Positions 1 to 12,026 of a stretch of DNA of 64,000 nt are shown here, piece by piece. Numbering within the stretch: position 1 is the first letter of the stretch; each line of letters begins with the position of its first letter. The stretch is taken from NCBI GenBank assembly GCA_031002005.1, contig CM061920.1:53918610-53982609 (forward strand). Reading direction: 5' to 3'. The stretch comes from Vandiemenella viatica. Taxonomy: Eukaryota; Arthropoda; Insecta; Orthoptera; Morabidae. Under the pieces are notes generated by a model. It worked only from the letters and a program-made list of their open reading frames with translations. It was not told where the DNA came from and did no database searches. The position numbers were made by a program, and so were the translations under genes.

Positions 1-559
1 GTGTACACTATATCCCTACACATATACCTTGTATACTAGTTGTTAAATGACAGGAACATCATGGGAAAGTATATTCCGGAAAGAATACAGGCAGGAAATA
101 GGTGTGATTTTGCGTTGAAAAAATGTTAAAGTGAAAATCATTGTTATGAACATCAAACTTAGAACATACATAAAATAGTATTGCGTAGTGCTGAACTATG
201 GACATTACCTAAAAGAATAGAGAATAGCCTAAGTTCCTGGCATTTAAAATGGAATTGTGAGACAAATTTTAAAGAGAGAGATGAGCGGAGAAAAAGAAAA
301 AAAATGAAAAAATGAATAGTGAAGGAATAATCTGAAGTAAGTTAAACCAAATGCTTATGTGTAATAAACTTCTTTGAGTAGAGGGTGGCGCAATGTCTGA
401 TTGACGCGGAAGATAGGATCGCTGGCGAGCAAAGCGAGAGATTGTTGTGTTGCCGACAAGCTGGAACTGCATGAAGTGAAGCTTTGAAAAAGTTTATTAA
501 TATAATATTACATGTGAGATTGTCAATGTGGAACGTATATAACCATCAACGTATTATTG
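1..559. other. AT-rich stretch with nothing recognised
   Basis: Only short open frames occur here, without similarity I can name. The 67-codon frame on the minus strand (269-472) is low-complexity at its end and I do not regard it as a gene. Confidence 0.4.
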
Positions 560-975
560 TACAATCGGTAACTAATATGATAAAGGAGCTGGAGTGGGAT
601 TCATTGGAGAATAGAAGGAGGGTGAAGAGAGTCATGGGCCTATATCGGTGATGAAGCGTGGAAAGATATTAGTAGGAAAATTAAGAGAGGTGCTTGAAAG
701 GGTAAAGATGACCATGACCACAAGCTGGCACTTGATTTGAGGGATAGGATAAGGGTGCGGGAAAATTTTCTTTTATAGGAAAGGGAGTGAGGGACTGGAA
801 TAAATTGCCAAGAGAAGTGATGAATAATTTACCTAAAACACAGAAAGAATTAAAAGTTAAAACTGGTTGAGGGCAAAAGTGGACTGGAGGAGGAAGGGAG
901 AAGGATGGGTGCGTAGGAAGATTGCCACAAGAGCGTGCGCCCCCATCGCAATTTTATCAATTATTATTATTATGC
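560..975 (+). mobile_element. LINE 3' fragment (CR1/Jockey-type reverse transcriptase tail)
   Basis: A broken frame encodes the extreme C-terminus of a non-LTR reverse transcriptase. From 577 it reads NMIKELEWDSLENRRR, the usual 'L.W..L..RR' block after the thumb of CR1/L2/Jockey-type enzymes. After frame breaks, 766-870 reads GKGVRDWNKLPREV and ends in a stop; this matches the 'F.PRTI..WN.LP' block that closes these proteins. A TTATTATTATTAT run near 960 looks like the short repeat tail of a LINE. In the family the enzyme copies its own RNA at a nicked target; this copy is 5'-truncated and dead. The clade assignment is inferred from these two blocks only. Confidence 0.6.
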
Positions 976-1679
976 TAGCGAACAGAGTATCTACTCTGAA
1001 TGTGGAAAAACAGAAGTTGAGCTTTTTTTCTTGTAAAAGTTATAGCAAATGCTGTGGTATAAAAGGGAAGCAGTTTATTTCGTATGTATACGAAGGAAAG
1101 TATTATTTGATATCTTTTAGACCAAAAGTATTGAGTTAAAAATTATTAAACTCAAATCATACAAACGTTTGCTGATAAAAACTTTTTTAAGTCTTCATTT
1201 TAAATCGCCAAATACTGAGTGTTATACGATTGGGCAGAGTACCAAATTATCCACTTATAACGGCCGTAAACTGTCTATGCGGGAGTCTTAACAAGGAACT
1301 TAAGCACCATCATTTGCACCAACCGCCTGAATAGTGGCGATAATAAAGGCACGAAGCTAAAGGTGATGTGGTCATATAATGAGGTGTGCTTTGGATCTCA
1401 TCAAAGAAGTGATAGAAAGATGTTTCGAAAGGAAAAGACAATAGTCAGGTGACTTGATGCAATCGAGAAAGTCTTAAGAACGATTGACTTTTCAGCGGTG
1501 CAGGAATGGAGAGAGAGAGCTCGTTGGAGAAAGTGGATCGGCTATGGTCCCTGATGACACTGCAGTAATGTATAGATTGTAACTTTCCATATATGTCTAT
1601 TAATTAAATAAACTCGTAGTGTTTAATAACGAATCACGCACGTAAGTCCACACTCAGTGAAATGTGTGGTCCGCTTAAA
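976..1679. other. No recognisable feature
   Basis: AT-rich sequence without a convincing coding frame or repeat match inside this window. Confidence 0.4.
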
Positions 1680-1681
1680 TA

Positions 1682-2267
1682 TACAGGGTGATTCAAAATA
1701 ACGTGGACAAAATGACGTGGTAGATCAGTCTTACAATAAGAATAAAAAATCGCATAGGAACAGAGGGTCGCAACTGCGATCCGGAGCCGCTACAGGGCGT
1801 CTAAAATAATACTGACATAAAGAGAAGAAACAAAACCATTGCAGATCACTTTATTGATAATTACTCACTCACATGCGAATAATGCAAGCCAAATATTGAG
1901 CCTACAGCATATGCTCAAAGTTTTTGCCAGATGCATCGAGACAAGCCCGGCATCTCCGTTGCATGGAACGGCGCACCTTCTCAAAGATACCATTTGTACA
2001 TCGAACACATCCCACTGTCGCAACGATTCTTCCTACCAAGTCTTCCGCCGTTTCAACAGCTGTTGCGTACACAAGTCCTTTTAAAAATGCCCACTATAAA
2101 AAATCCAAGGGAGACAGGTCTGATGATCGTGGTGGCCATGTGATTGGTCCACAGCGACCAATCCAGTTTACAGGCTGCGACCCTCTGTTCCTATACGATT
2201 TTTGATCCTTATTGTATAACAGATCTACCAGGTTATTTGGTCCACGTTTTTTTTTAATCACCCTGTA
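1682..2267 (-). mobile_element. Mariner/IS630-like element with terminal inverted repeats
   Basis: The two ends are inverted copies over about 45 bp: the left end begins TACAGGGTGATTCAAAATAA and the right end is its near reverse complement, both followed by an ACGTGGAC block and a GGTAGATC-like block. TA lies directly outside each end (1680-1681 and 2268-2269), the target expected of Tc1/mariner elements. The interior carries only the C-terminal part of a transposase on the minus strand, so this is an internally deleted, non-autonomous copy of about 586 bp. Confidence 0.75.
1898..2205 (-). pseudogene. Mariner-like transposase, C-terminal remnant
   Basis: The minus strand encodes WIGRCGPITWPPRSSDLSP, followed by LDFL, one in-frame TAG (about 2091-2093), and then WAFLKGLVYATAVETAEDL. 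It ends RCRACLDASGKNFEHML and a stop. The 'W..RSPDL.P.DF' block holds the third catalytic acidic residue of the IS630/Tc1/mariner DDE/D transposases, and the final '.R...C....G..FEH.L' block is usual at the C-terminus of this type. The N-terminal DNA-binding domain and the first two catalytic residues are absent, so the fragment cannot act as an enzyme. Confidence 0.65.
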
Positions 2268-2496
2268 TAACGCGTAATAAAAAGTACCCGTCGATGTGAT
2301 TGCGGGCGTTAATGCGCTACCATACTGGATCGGGAAGGTGCAACGGGACCATGATCGAGTTCCTTCCTGATGGCGGTTTTTAGACAGTTTTCCGGAATCA
2401 CCTAGGCGAATTTCAGCCTCAAGAACTACACATTTCACAGACCAATAAACATATAAGTTGCACAAATCGCTGACAGATGGCAACTCCTTTTTTTTG

Positions 2497-2712
2497 TGTT
2501 TTCGCATCGTTGACATGGAGGTGCTTAGAGGCGAGAAAGGACTGGGGGCAAGGAACGGGTAGGAATTCAGTCATAGTCTTTTCATAGAACCGTTCCGACG
2601 TTTGCCTGGAGTGAATTGGGGAAACCATGGAAAACCCAATTCTGGAAGGCCGAACGGGCATTCGGCCCTGCGTCGTCTCAAATGTGAGGCCAGAGCGTTA
2701 CTGCTCACCCAC
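2497..2712 (-). mobile_element. SINE-A copy (tRNA-derived)
   Basis: On the minus strand this copy shows the body shared by all SINE-A copies in the window: a tRNA-like head, then 'ATTGGGTTTTCCATGGTTTC', 'AGGC(A/G)AA', 'GAATTCCTACCCGTTCCTTG' and 'CCTTTCTCGCCTCTAA'. It is more diverged than the copies at 15368 and 22781. SINE-A is named only for this window; it is a dispersed repeat made from a tRNA promoter and copied by a LINE. Confidence 0.7.
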
Positions 2713-2725
2713 ATACGGCAACACG

Positions 2726-3376
2726 TAAGCATTAGATCCACCACTGAAGCCGATTCTCATACTCAGAGATCATTACTCACGACTCCTGGATGCCTCACCA
2801 GGTCTTGACTGAAAATCGCTGACGAATAATAAACAGCAAGTGCGAGAGAACAATCAGAGCGTGTAGTCGCCGCTGTTGACGCGCTGCAGGGTAATGAGTG
2901 CGCCTGCTGAGGAATTCCGGGCTGGGAGGCGGGGCGCCCGGGGCTGGCTGCGTTCGGAACGGCCTCTAATAACAGCGCCCGCTATCGTAAATAAAGCTCC
3001 GCCCCATTGTTTCAATCTACCTGCAGATTGACAGCTCACAACCCTCCTCTAAACCTACCAAACGCTCCAAAAAAGCCCTCTCAACACTCCATGGCCGTCT
3101 CGCGCTTATGTCGTCTCGCCATGATGCGTCCAAATCTTCAGCGCAAATATTTTTGCGTTTCTAGCTCTGATAAAACAAGGGGTGGCAGAAAATGTGGGTT
3201 AATAGATACACATCTTATCATGGTACAACTAGAACATAGTGGACTGGACAACATTTGACAGGACGTATTTAGAAACCCTGCATTTACTGCAGAGGGTGTA
3301 TCAGGAAAGTAAAGTAATTGTCAATTATTTATAAACGTGAATAACACGCCAATGCAATTGAATTTTGTTTTATTTT
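2726..3376. other. Non-coding stretch with a local GC-rich block
   Basis: About 2860-3010 is distinctly richer in G+C and CpG than its surroundings. I see no coding frame or known repeat in it, and no promoter element I would defend. Confidence 0.35.
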
Positions 3377-3377
3377 G

Positions 3378-3421
3378 GTGTCGTACGCGTTTCGCTCTAT
3401 TTCAAGAGCATCATCAGCGAC
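3378..3421 (-). ncRNA. Hammerhead-type ribozyme motif (Penelope-like element remnant)
   Basis: On the minus strand the conserved core is complete: CTGATGA (3417-3411), a 5-bp stem II GCTCT/AGAGC, then GAAA (3393-3390), CGCG, and TA as the cleavage-site dinucleotide. Stem I is a perfect GTCG/CGAC pair formed by 3418-3421 and 3380-3383. A single T separates the core CTGATGA from stem II. Type I hammerheads with a tiny helix III are known from Penelope-like retroelements. The sequence beyond the motif (AATAAAACAAAATTCA on the minus strand) resembles the flank of the motifs at 24142 and 37979, which supports common descent. Activity is untested. Confidence 0.6.
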
Positions 3422-3696
3422 GTATGTTACTTTTTTACATTTTACTCATCATCAGGGTTAGCTTCTCTGTGTAAGTTACATTCAGAAGTTTTCTACAAAA
3501 ATTGATTAACTTGCAATTGAGGAAATGGCCCACAATATCCAGTTATTAAAGTAATTGTGATGCAAAGATCTGTGGAGTTCTTCTTCTTGATCACTTTTTA
3601 ACAACGGTTTGGTGTTGCCTGCCTTTTATTCATCGTTGGCATGGTCAAATGCTATGGTTTTATGGCCGTTTGACGCCGAGCATTTCATACCTCATT

Positions 3697-4100
3697 GTGC
3701 ATAAGCTACGTGGCTCGGTCTAGGGGGAGAGGGGGAGGGGTTGGCTGGAAAGCTACGCTGAGCTACGTGGGGAGGGGGGGGGGGGTCCAAGCCAGGCCAC
3801 GTAGCTTTTCTTTCATATTGTCACAGTTAAAATGAGATACTGAACACAAAGGAGCATGTAAATATTTTTTTCCGTCATTTAATTATTCCCGTCATTTAAT
3901 TATTCCCGTATGTAATTTACAATAGTCTGACATGAGAAAACGGTACAAAATGTCTTCTGGAATCAATATGGAAAAAAGCTACTTGCTACGCGGGGGGTGG
4001 GGGGGGGGGGGAGGGTGTAGAGACAAAAGCCACTTCGGGCTACGTAGGGGAGGGGGGTTCACCGGAAGCCAAAATGGAGCTACGTGGTTTATGGACGCTT
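3697..4100 (+). mobile_element. MITE-A copy (G-rich, TTA-target family)
   Basis: This stretch aligns throughout with the copies at 30342-30727 and, inverted, 17503-17880. Shared blocks are AAGCTACGTGGCTCGG near the start, GTAATTTACAATAGTCTGAC in the middle, and GGAGCTACGTGGTTTATGGA at the end. The outer bases GGGAGCG/CGCTCCC are lost here, so no target duplication is visible. Long G runs (3772-3785, about 4000-4012) are part of the element. No protein is encoded; it is a non-autonomous DNA element by structure. Confidence 0.65.
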
Positions 4101-4840
4101 CTTCTTTACCAAAGGTTTGTTGTCTTATAAACTATTACTGAAGAGAACTTCAAAAACCCAGTTAAGCTTGTGTGTTAGGAAGAAGCTTTCAATTATCTGG
4201 AGTGCATACTTTGAAATAAAAACTGACAAACGCAATAAGCATAATTTCCACGGTTTTCCGACACTCAGTTGTTAGCATTTATAACCTAATTGATTATAAG
4301 AACTAAGAAAAATATCATACTGACTTTAGAACAAATTATGGTGTTGTAAATGTTTCAAATTCGTCATTCTTTAAGTGATACTCTGTTGTTTAGCATTAGT
4401 AATTTTTTACTAAATTCGTGAAATAAATAAAAGTTATTGCGAAAGCTTCAAGTAAGACATATAGGCGCCACCTTGTATACGACCTGACCCTGTTACGGGG
4501 TTACGTGACTTGTGATAATTGACTCACGTCCGGACGCCTGCGTGATTCTTTCAAATAGAAACCTTATCTGCACTGAGATGGATTAATTCGTCAGTCTGTT
4601 TACGTGAACTGAAGCAATATTCGATAACATGCACATTGAGGTTCCAAAAGTAACGTTACGCAATATTCTCTAACACTGAAAGGGCCCTGGGCTAGTGGGA
4701 TTATATTATTTGTTGGCTTTTGGTGACAGAAAACTTAAAGCAATCATAAGTATAATACATTCCATATTATAATATTTCCAACGGTGTGTAACCTAAACAC
4801 TGTTACACACATGTTGTATGCAAGTTAATTTATACAATTA
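4101..4840. other. No recognisable feature
   Basis: AT-rich sequence, no supported gene or repeat. Confidence 0.4.
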
Positions 4841-5580
4841 CTAGCTGTTAACCGCGATTTCATACCCGTGGATTTAAAATTTTATTGGTATAATTTGAAA
4901 CAGAAAGCTGTAAAGTAGGTAAATGTGTCACAAAAAGCACACAGTTGGAATAATTTGACGGGAAAACCATCACCACACTATTCTATCAGTGAGTCTGTAT
5001 CATGGAAGGAACCAGTCTGAATCCTGTATTTAAATAACAACAAACTAAGGCGGGGGAGGGGGGGGATGCTTTAAATGCGGGAAACTAACACAACTCCTCC
5101 AGCAGATTGTTGTTTGTGGCGTAAAATTATGTCACTTTCTGTGGACAGCTTACTTGAATATCATTTTGTACACAATGTTTTTGGTTCTGCTGTCATTTCC
5201 TAATATATATAGATATATGTAGCCTTTAGGGTTTGGGAACCCGCGAGCTAGCTACATGTAACAACTGCCCATTGGAAAAACACAGCTTTCCTTATAGTTG
5301 AGTCCGAACATGAAATTTATAAACAGATCATAAAAAAACTGATTACGAGAGAAACAAGGACTGAGTGCCCGATGTAACACACGCTATCCGTCTGTCTTTC
5401 ACCGTTCGATTATTTTTCTAAATTTCATGAAATATGTAACTTTTAAGCCGAAGAAAGTATCCAATATCCTTCGTATTGATACATAATCTTTCCTTGTCAA
5501 ATTTCATTAAGATCGGTTTAGTTGTGAAAACATAACAAACAGAGAGACGTTGTTACTTTTGCATTTATAATGTTAGTAGA
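4841..5580 (-). mobile_element. Helitron-type non-autonomous element, complete
   Basis: Read on the minus strand it starts TCTACTAACATTATAAATGC right after an A (complement of 5581) and ends GCGGTTAACAGCTAG at 4841, followed by T. Insertion between A and T, a 5' TC, a 3' CTAG and a GC-rich hairpin-like stretch just before the end are Helitron hallmarks. There are no terminal inverted repeats. No Rep/helicase frame is present in these 740 bp, so it would depend on a full-length relative. Copies sharing these ends lie at 42296-42668 and 59958-62622. Assignment to Helitrons rests on end structure alone. Confidence 0.6.
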
Positions 5581-5582
5581 TC

Positions 5583-8500
5583 TCGACACTTATAAAACAG
5601 AGAATTTGTTTGTTTGTTCGTTATAGGTAACCAAACAACTGGGTGTCTACATTTAAAATGTTACACAATGTTCCGTAATCAAGAGATGCATTGCCGGGAT
5701 TTGAACCTCAGCCGTTGTACCTCTCTGTTCCAATGTAAGAGAATGTGAACACAGCCAGTGTTGGGAATGTTTTGCATCCGGACGCAGGAGGAGGTTAACA
5801 GGGGTAGAAAAAGTGTTTGTCAGGCGCCATATCGTGTCTTGGCTGCGCGTTCATATGATAGTCGTACCATTGAAAACCAACGGAACAAGATCCCTCGTCG
5901 GGCTGTTAAACGTCTTGAGGACTCTCACAATAATTTCGGTGCGATTGTAGAAGACGGCGTCAGTTCCTCAGAGGATGCTATTCAGAATCTGGAGACTCGG
6001 AACCTGTAATCGAAACTGGTTAGGCACCCCGTAAAAGCACCCGTATAAAATTTCCCACCCGTCTATCGGATTTCACTTATGTGTATTTTAAAAATAGATT
6101 CCTATGAATGGCTCTGTCAGTCCTTCGCAGGGGTGTCAACGAATAATATAAACACTTTACACAAGAGTTAAATACACCGTAAACCAAGGCTACTTTGGAC
6201 GCCTGCGTTTTTACATGTTTTAAATATTCCGCAGCTGCCATTTGCGAAGTATTATAATTATCTATTGTTTGCTGGTGCATATCTGCAGCTTTTTGGAACT
6301 TGTTCACCAATTTCTATGACAGGCAGGCATTTCTAATTTGGTGACGATTTTCGAAACACTGTGTTGCTCTGCAAACTTTCATATAGCAAAGCGAGAAGTA
6401 GACGTTAAAGAACAAATAGTTATAACAAGAAATACATGCCTTAGCTACCGTTGTAGACAGCAATCAAACAATATAACCTATACTATCTACAAGTCTTGGT
6501 CATATTTTCTAATGTCGAGACGTCCGAGGGGCAACTTTTACTGATAGTTTCCCGGTAACTTATGAGGCACATTATATTTTCTCTGAATGATATTTCATAA
6601 CCAAGGTGAAAAAAACATTTTTCAGTACTAAAAACTTAACTGAGGCTTGTTTAATGGCATTGTTTCTTTCCAGCTCCTCCCAATTTTTGATTTGATGAAA
6701 TTAGAAGATCAATCAAGAATTAAGTTGGAAACAACTGTACATTTGATTTGAATTGAATAGTTATTAAATCTGATTGGTCGGTGGCATTAGATAGCTAATT
6801 TTTGTAACTGGTAGAATGGAAAAAAAACCTTATAGAAAAAATCATTAAAGTCGAGAATAAGAAATACATACGATGTAAACTAAGTTAAATACACGATGTC
6901 AAATATTAACTGATAAATCCTTAATGGAGCACATCATCCAAAAGACCAATGAAGTCGCCCAAGTTTGCCAAACAGATAAGTGGAAGAACGGGTCTAAATA
7001 TTTCTACCGAAGCCTTTCAGTTCAGGGGCAGAAAGAAATACAATCCACAGTAGCTAAAAATATGTATAATATGAGACCAATACAACGCTTCTACTCTAAC
7101 TTACCCCATTTTTCCTATTGATTTCAACCAGAAATCTGATTTATTCCAAGGTTTCTCCACTTCATGGGGCTACTTTAGTACATAAACGGGGAAATATTTC
7201 TGTGTGAAAATTAGTCATAAATTGGTTTTGTAGTACCATTATTGAAATTAAACAGGGCAGATCAAAGCAAACAGTTCACCTTATTTTGTTAAAATGACAC
7301 CGATTTCTCGGAATTCTCAAGGAAGTCTGAAAAGTGTAGCAAACCAGCTCCGGTTTACTGTATCATTGGATATTCCTTCAAGACAATCTGCAACTTACAA
7401 AAATTGTATAAGAAGTTATTAAACGAAGAAAACCTGCCAGGCGTGAGTCGATGCTCCCGCAGTTAGGGTTGGGTACTGTAATGACATTGCGAAGTGGCTG
7501 CTCAGATGGCCGTCGCTTGGCGCAAAATCAATGCTTTGCAATTTTCAGCTTAGGTAGCGGCCACGAACGTCATATTGCGCTGGTACTCTGGTACAGTACC
7601 CTTAGACTTGTTAGATCGTATGAGGGTAGGGTGCTCTATAGAAGAGATGCAGTTACTGTTATTATTCTTCATTTATTTCCATAAAAGTCCCTACTTTGCC
7701 ATCGAGTTCGCCCGCAGAGCGACGAAGAAAGCTCACCTGTAATTTTGGTACCTTTCTTCAATTTACTTAAACATTTTCGTATTGTCTTCGTTAACTGCCC
7801 CCCAGCTGCTGGCCGACCATGCAGCCAGCTGATGCGAGTTCACACTGTCGTGTTGGGTCCCTCACTGCTGTCTCAGACAGCTGAGGGTCACTGGTAAAAC
7901 CAGTGTGTATTACTAAACAAAGTGCTAGGAAACGTAAAATTCGTGCGTTCCCTTACTTCCTATCGCTAATGCAATCGTTCAATTGGAACAATTTTTTTGT
8001 ATATAGTGTCTCTCCCTTCCATTAAGATACATTGCACTATAAAATAAAAGAACTTTCAATAAAATAGTAGTAATATACAGCAAAGCCACAGCAAACTGAA
8101 AAATGTCGCTTCTTTTGCTCGTGAATTACAAACTACGTCATATGCGTTTATAATGTTTGTTGTTAAAATGAAGTACAAGTAGGAGATAAATTTCAAATTG
8201 GTAGGTAATAACGTTTTTATAGCAAACGTGATAATAAGACTGATAGAAAATTATCAACTCTGATGACCGCACAAGTCTGTATTTTGCAATCTAAAAAAAA
8301 ACCGGTAAATATACTCTACGTTAATATTACACTTGGCAAGCTATTTCATACGCCTTGGTAGGAATGTTTCTGCTGAACCTCTCTTCTCATATCTGACACC
8401 CAGAAAATATTATTTCAAGTTATAACGGACATACATCAAATAAGATAAAAGACTGTTGTTAATGTATTTTCAAGGATTTGTATGTTTTTTTTTTTTTGTA

Positions 8501-8694
8501 AATATTTTTAGTAATATTGTTTATTTTGAGTTAGATTGGGAGAAAGGAAAAGTGAGCTATTTATGATATGTCAAAGAGATGATATAAGCAGAACAAAAGA
8601 TGAGGAGAACAACAGAAGAGATGGAGAAGCCATGATGAACAGAATGAATGCGTTAGCGGCGCTTTCAATTAACGATATATGTAATGGATTGTCA
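5583..8694. other. Long non-coding stretch
   Basis: No supported gene. A frame of 83 codons (5758-6009) is unlike any family I recognise. A tRNA-like B-box (GGTTCAAATCCCGG, minus strand near 5695-5710) suggests an old SINE or tRNA fragment. The rest is AT-rich without visible structure. Confidence 0.35.
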
Positions 8695-9305
8695 GTATAG
8701 ATCAGGGGTCCCCCCAAAGTGGTCGGTATCGACCCCTGGGGGTCGATAAGAGTTCTCCGGGGGTCGATTAATACCCGGGGGTCGAAAGGGGGTCGATTGA
8801 TAATAAAGAGGATCAGTTAAATGGTCTAGGAAAAAAATGGGAATATTCCAACAAAAATCCAAAATAACTGACTACCCCGTTATAATTTGAGTTTTACCGA
8901 AGCCTGCGTCGCTTTAGGTATGTGTTAAGGAGAAAACATACTGGAGCGGAGAGCATAGCAACGACGAGAGCGAAGAACAAAGCAGCGAAAACAAATAAAC
9001 CAATTGGATTGTTGCGGTGACTCATACTGGGGCGCAAAGCGTGAGGTAATAATGGGCAAAGCTTAGCGTTCAAACTGTTTGATTTCGCCGCTTTATTCTT
9101 CACTCGCATTGCTGGTTTGCTAGTGGTTGTTCCTGTGAGAAACGAATGTAGACCAATTTACGAATTGTGTCTCTTCTAAGGTCCGTCTTTGGGGTAAGAA
9201 AGAAGTTCAACATCACAATTATTTTATTTTAGCTAAGCTACGTGATGAACTCAACAAGTATTAAAACTTTATTTTTTATTTACTTTGGGTATTTAAGCAT
9301 TTTAT

Positions 9306-9497
9306 ATTCGGGAGGACGCTGGTTCGAATCACCGTCCAGGCATCCGGATTTGGGTTTTCCATGGTTTCCCCAAATCACTCAAGGCTAATGCCGGGATGCT
9401 TCCTCCAAAAAGCCATGGCCGAATTCCTTCCAGTTCCTTCTCCGCAGTTCCATCCCGCCTCTAATGACCGCGCTGTCGACGAGACGTAAAGCCACAG
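9306..9497 (+). mobile_element. SINE-A copy nested in the hAT element
   Basis: B-box GGTTCGAATCACCGTCC followed by CATCCGGATTTGGGTTTTCC and the full SINE-A body down to GACGAGACGTAAAGCC, then a G run. It lies between the hAT left end and the transposase frame, and the part of the 35845 relative that matches this side shows no such insert. Confidence 0.85.
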
Positions 9498-9900
9498 GGG
9501 GGGGGGGGAGGAGAGAGAGAGAGACGCTGCTGGTTCATTATACACAAGTTGCACTGTTAAATTCTAGTATGGTTTCCACTCTATGTATTGTATATCTAAA
9601 TGTAGATTTTGTCCTTTACATAGAGATATCGTAATATACCGAAAACCATTAAATTTAGATACTTCTTTTTTATCTTTTTCCTATCTAATTCTATTGAATA
9701 GGTTACTTTTAGATGTAATTATTATTCCTTCAAGTCTAGATATCTATTGTTAGCAAAAAGTAGCAACAATGCACTCTGAGAAGAACAGGCAGTTCTTTAT
9801 AGCTCGTGCGGTAATAAGTTGCGTCTCTTACTGCTGCTGTTTTGTTGTGCTGCGATCGTATCGTGTTGTTCATATTATAAATCTGAGTTTAATACCTACG

Positions 9901-11679
9901 ATGTCGTCTACCAGTGCTAAGAAGAAATGCAGACAATATTCACACGAGTATTTGAAATATGGTTTTGTGCCATCTTCTGCTAATGAAACTATTCCTATGT
10001 GCTTGTTATGTGAAAAACTTTCAGCAATGATGCTATGAAGCCGGCGAAAATAAAGACCACTTGGAAAGGATCCATTCTGATAAGAAAAACAAAGATTTGA
10101 GTATTTCAAAATGCTAAAAGAGAAATTGAGAGTTCGGCCAAATTTAAGTACATATTGAAGTCATCTGCTAGCGCTGATAGTGAAGGAGGACTGAGGACAT
10201 CCTACAGCATCTCTCTTAACATAGCAAAGAAAGGCAAACCGTACACATTGGTGAAGAGATTATAGTACCAGCTATAAAAGATGTAATTGAAAATGTTATG
10301 AAGAAAGACTCTCAACTATTTTAAGTGCATACCATTGAGTGCAAATACTGTGCAGCGACGTATAGAGGAAATGGCCGATGATGTGGAAAGAACTTTGACC
10401 TCTGAGCTCCAGCATTGTAAGTTTGCTATTCAACTTGACGAATCAACTTTCGGAAGTTCAAATCTTCTCATGGTTTATGTTAGGTTCCATAGTCCATCCC
10501 TGAATGACACTGTTGATGAATTTCTGTTTGCTAAATATCTTCAAACTGATTCAAAAGGTGAGACAATTTTTTTATGTTTGCAAGATTATTTGAACAAGCA
10601 CAACATTCCTTTCGGGAATATTACTGCAGTAGCTACTGACGGTGCACCTGCTATGGTAGGCCGTTATAGAGGATTTTTCGTCTTTCTGAAGGAAAAGGTT
10701 CCTAATGTACGTACCGTTCACTGTGTCCTACACAGGCAGCATCTTGTAGCCAAAAAATTGAGTGGCGACTGCATGATACTCTAAAAGTGTGCATTACGTC
10801 AATTAATAAAATTAAAGCTCATCCTCTCAATTCCCGATTTTGCGAAGTTATGTGAAGAAAATGATGAACCTTTCAATCAATTACTTTTGCACACTGAGGT
10901 AAGGTGGTTGTCAAGAGGTGATAGTTTGCAGAGGCTTGTTGACTTGTACGACTCGTCTGCAGAGTTTCTTAAGAATGTGGATCCATTACTATGTGACGAG
11001 TTAAAACAGTGCAAGAACCATCTGTTCTATTTGGCAGATCTTTATTCGAAATTTAACGAAGTACAGAAGCGTTTGCAAGGAAAAAATGTTACAATTGTTC
11101 AAGCTCGAACAATTATAATGGCCTTTCAACTAAAAATGGACCTGTTAAAATCTTCACTGGCACGTAAAATTTTAAATATTTTTCAAACTTTCGACTACTA
11201 AAAGAAAATGAAGAGATACCCGACCGTGATTTGGAGATATATATTAAACATCGATAAATTAAGAGAAGACTTCAAAGCACGTTTCGAAGACTTGGAGAAC
11301 ATGCATGTTCCTGAATGGTTTGCTTCTCCATTTGATGTTAACATAATGAAGGTAATGAACGTGGCTTAGAAGATGAACTGATTGAAATATGCGTAGATCT
11401 GGAAGCTAAAGCGTTGTTTAAAAATAAAAACCTCAGCGAATTTTGGAGCAATAACAATATTGCTACAAAATACCCCAAGCTCAGAGCAGAAGACGAATCT
11501 TTCTTACTTGCATTCCCAATTTCGTTGAAGCTGGCTTTAGCCACGCGAACGCTATTTTAACAAAACAGAGAAACAGACTGAACTTGGAAAACCGTGGTGA
11601 TTTGCGACTAAAACTTACCAATTTTCAACCGAACATCAGTAATCTTGATGCTGCCCTTCAGACCCATCCATCTCACTAA
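9901..11679 (+). pseudogene. hAT transposase of the ZBED5/SCAND3 type, frameshifted
   Basis: The N-terminus (from 9901) reads RQYSHEYLKYGFVPSSANE and then CLLC, a BED-type zinc finger; its distal half (DHLERIHSDKK) is reached only after a frameshift near 10030. The 10335-10784 frame holds the RNase H-like core: LDEST with the first acidic residue, ATDGAPAMVG with the second, and VHCVLHRQHL. A second frame break near 10770 separates it from LCEENDEPFNQLLLHTEVRW and DSLQRLVDLYDSS (10850-11201). Further breaks precede the hAT dimerisation end, EFW.. followed by LTKQRNRLNLENRGDLRLKL and LQTHPSH. The family cuts and pastes its own DNA and is often domesticated in animals. At least four lesions make this copy inactive. 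Confidence 0.85.
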
Positions 11680-12026
11680 TATCAGCTACTTTAATAAAAA
11701 GGTATGTTAACATATTTTTAATGTATTCAATAGTAGTCGTAAAATGGCAGATGTTTTTTCATCGAATATAATTTATTTAAATTTTCAATGATTATTTTGT
11801 GTTTTACATTTTATGACACTTACGGTTATAGGCTAGTTTCCATCTATCTATAATTTTTTAATTATTTTTTACGATTATAATAACAGTGTAAAATATCCCT
11901 TTTTCTGTTAGTGTTGTTGGGTGGATTTTTTAAGGTGTGGGAACTATAAATACTTTCTTTGGGTTGTTATGCAAGTCTCCTTATCGCTTAGCATCAAAAA
12001 TGCTAAAAATGATTTAAAATTTTCAT

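Noticed and set aside
867..1139. A 90-codon gene at 0.9 kb
   Set aside because: Its first part lies over the 3' end of the LINE fragment in a different frame and the rest has no recognisable features.
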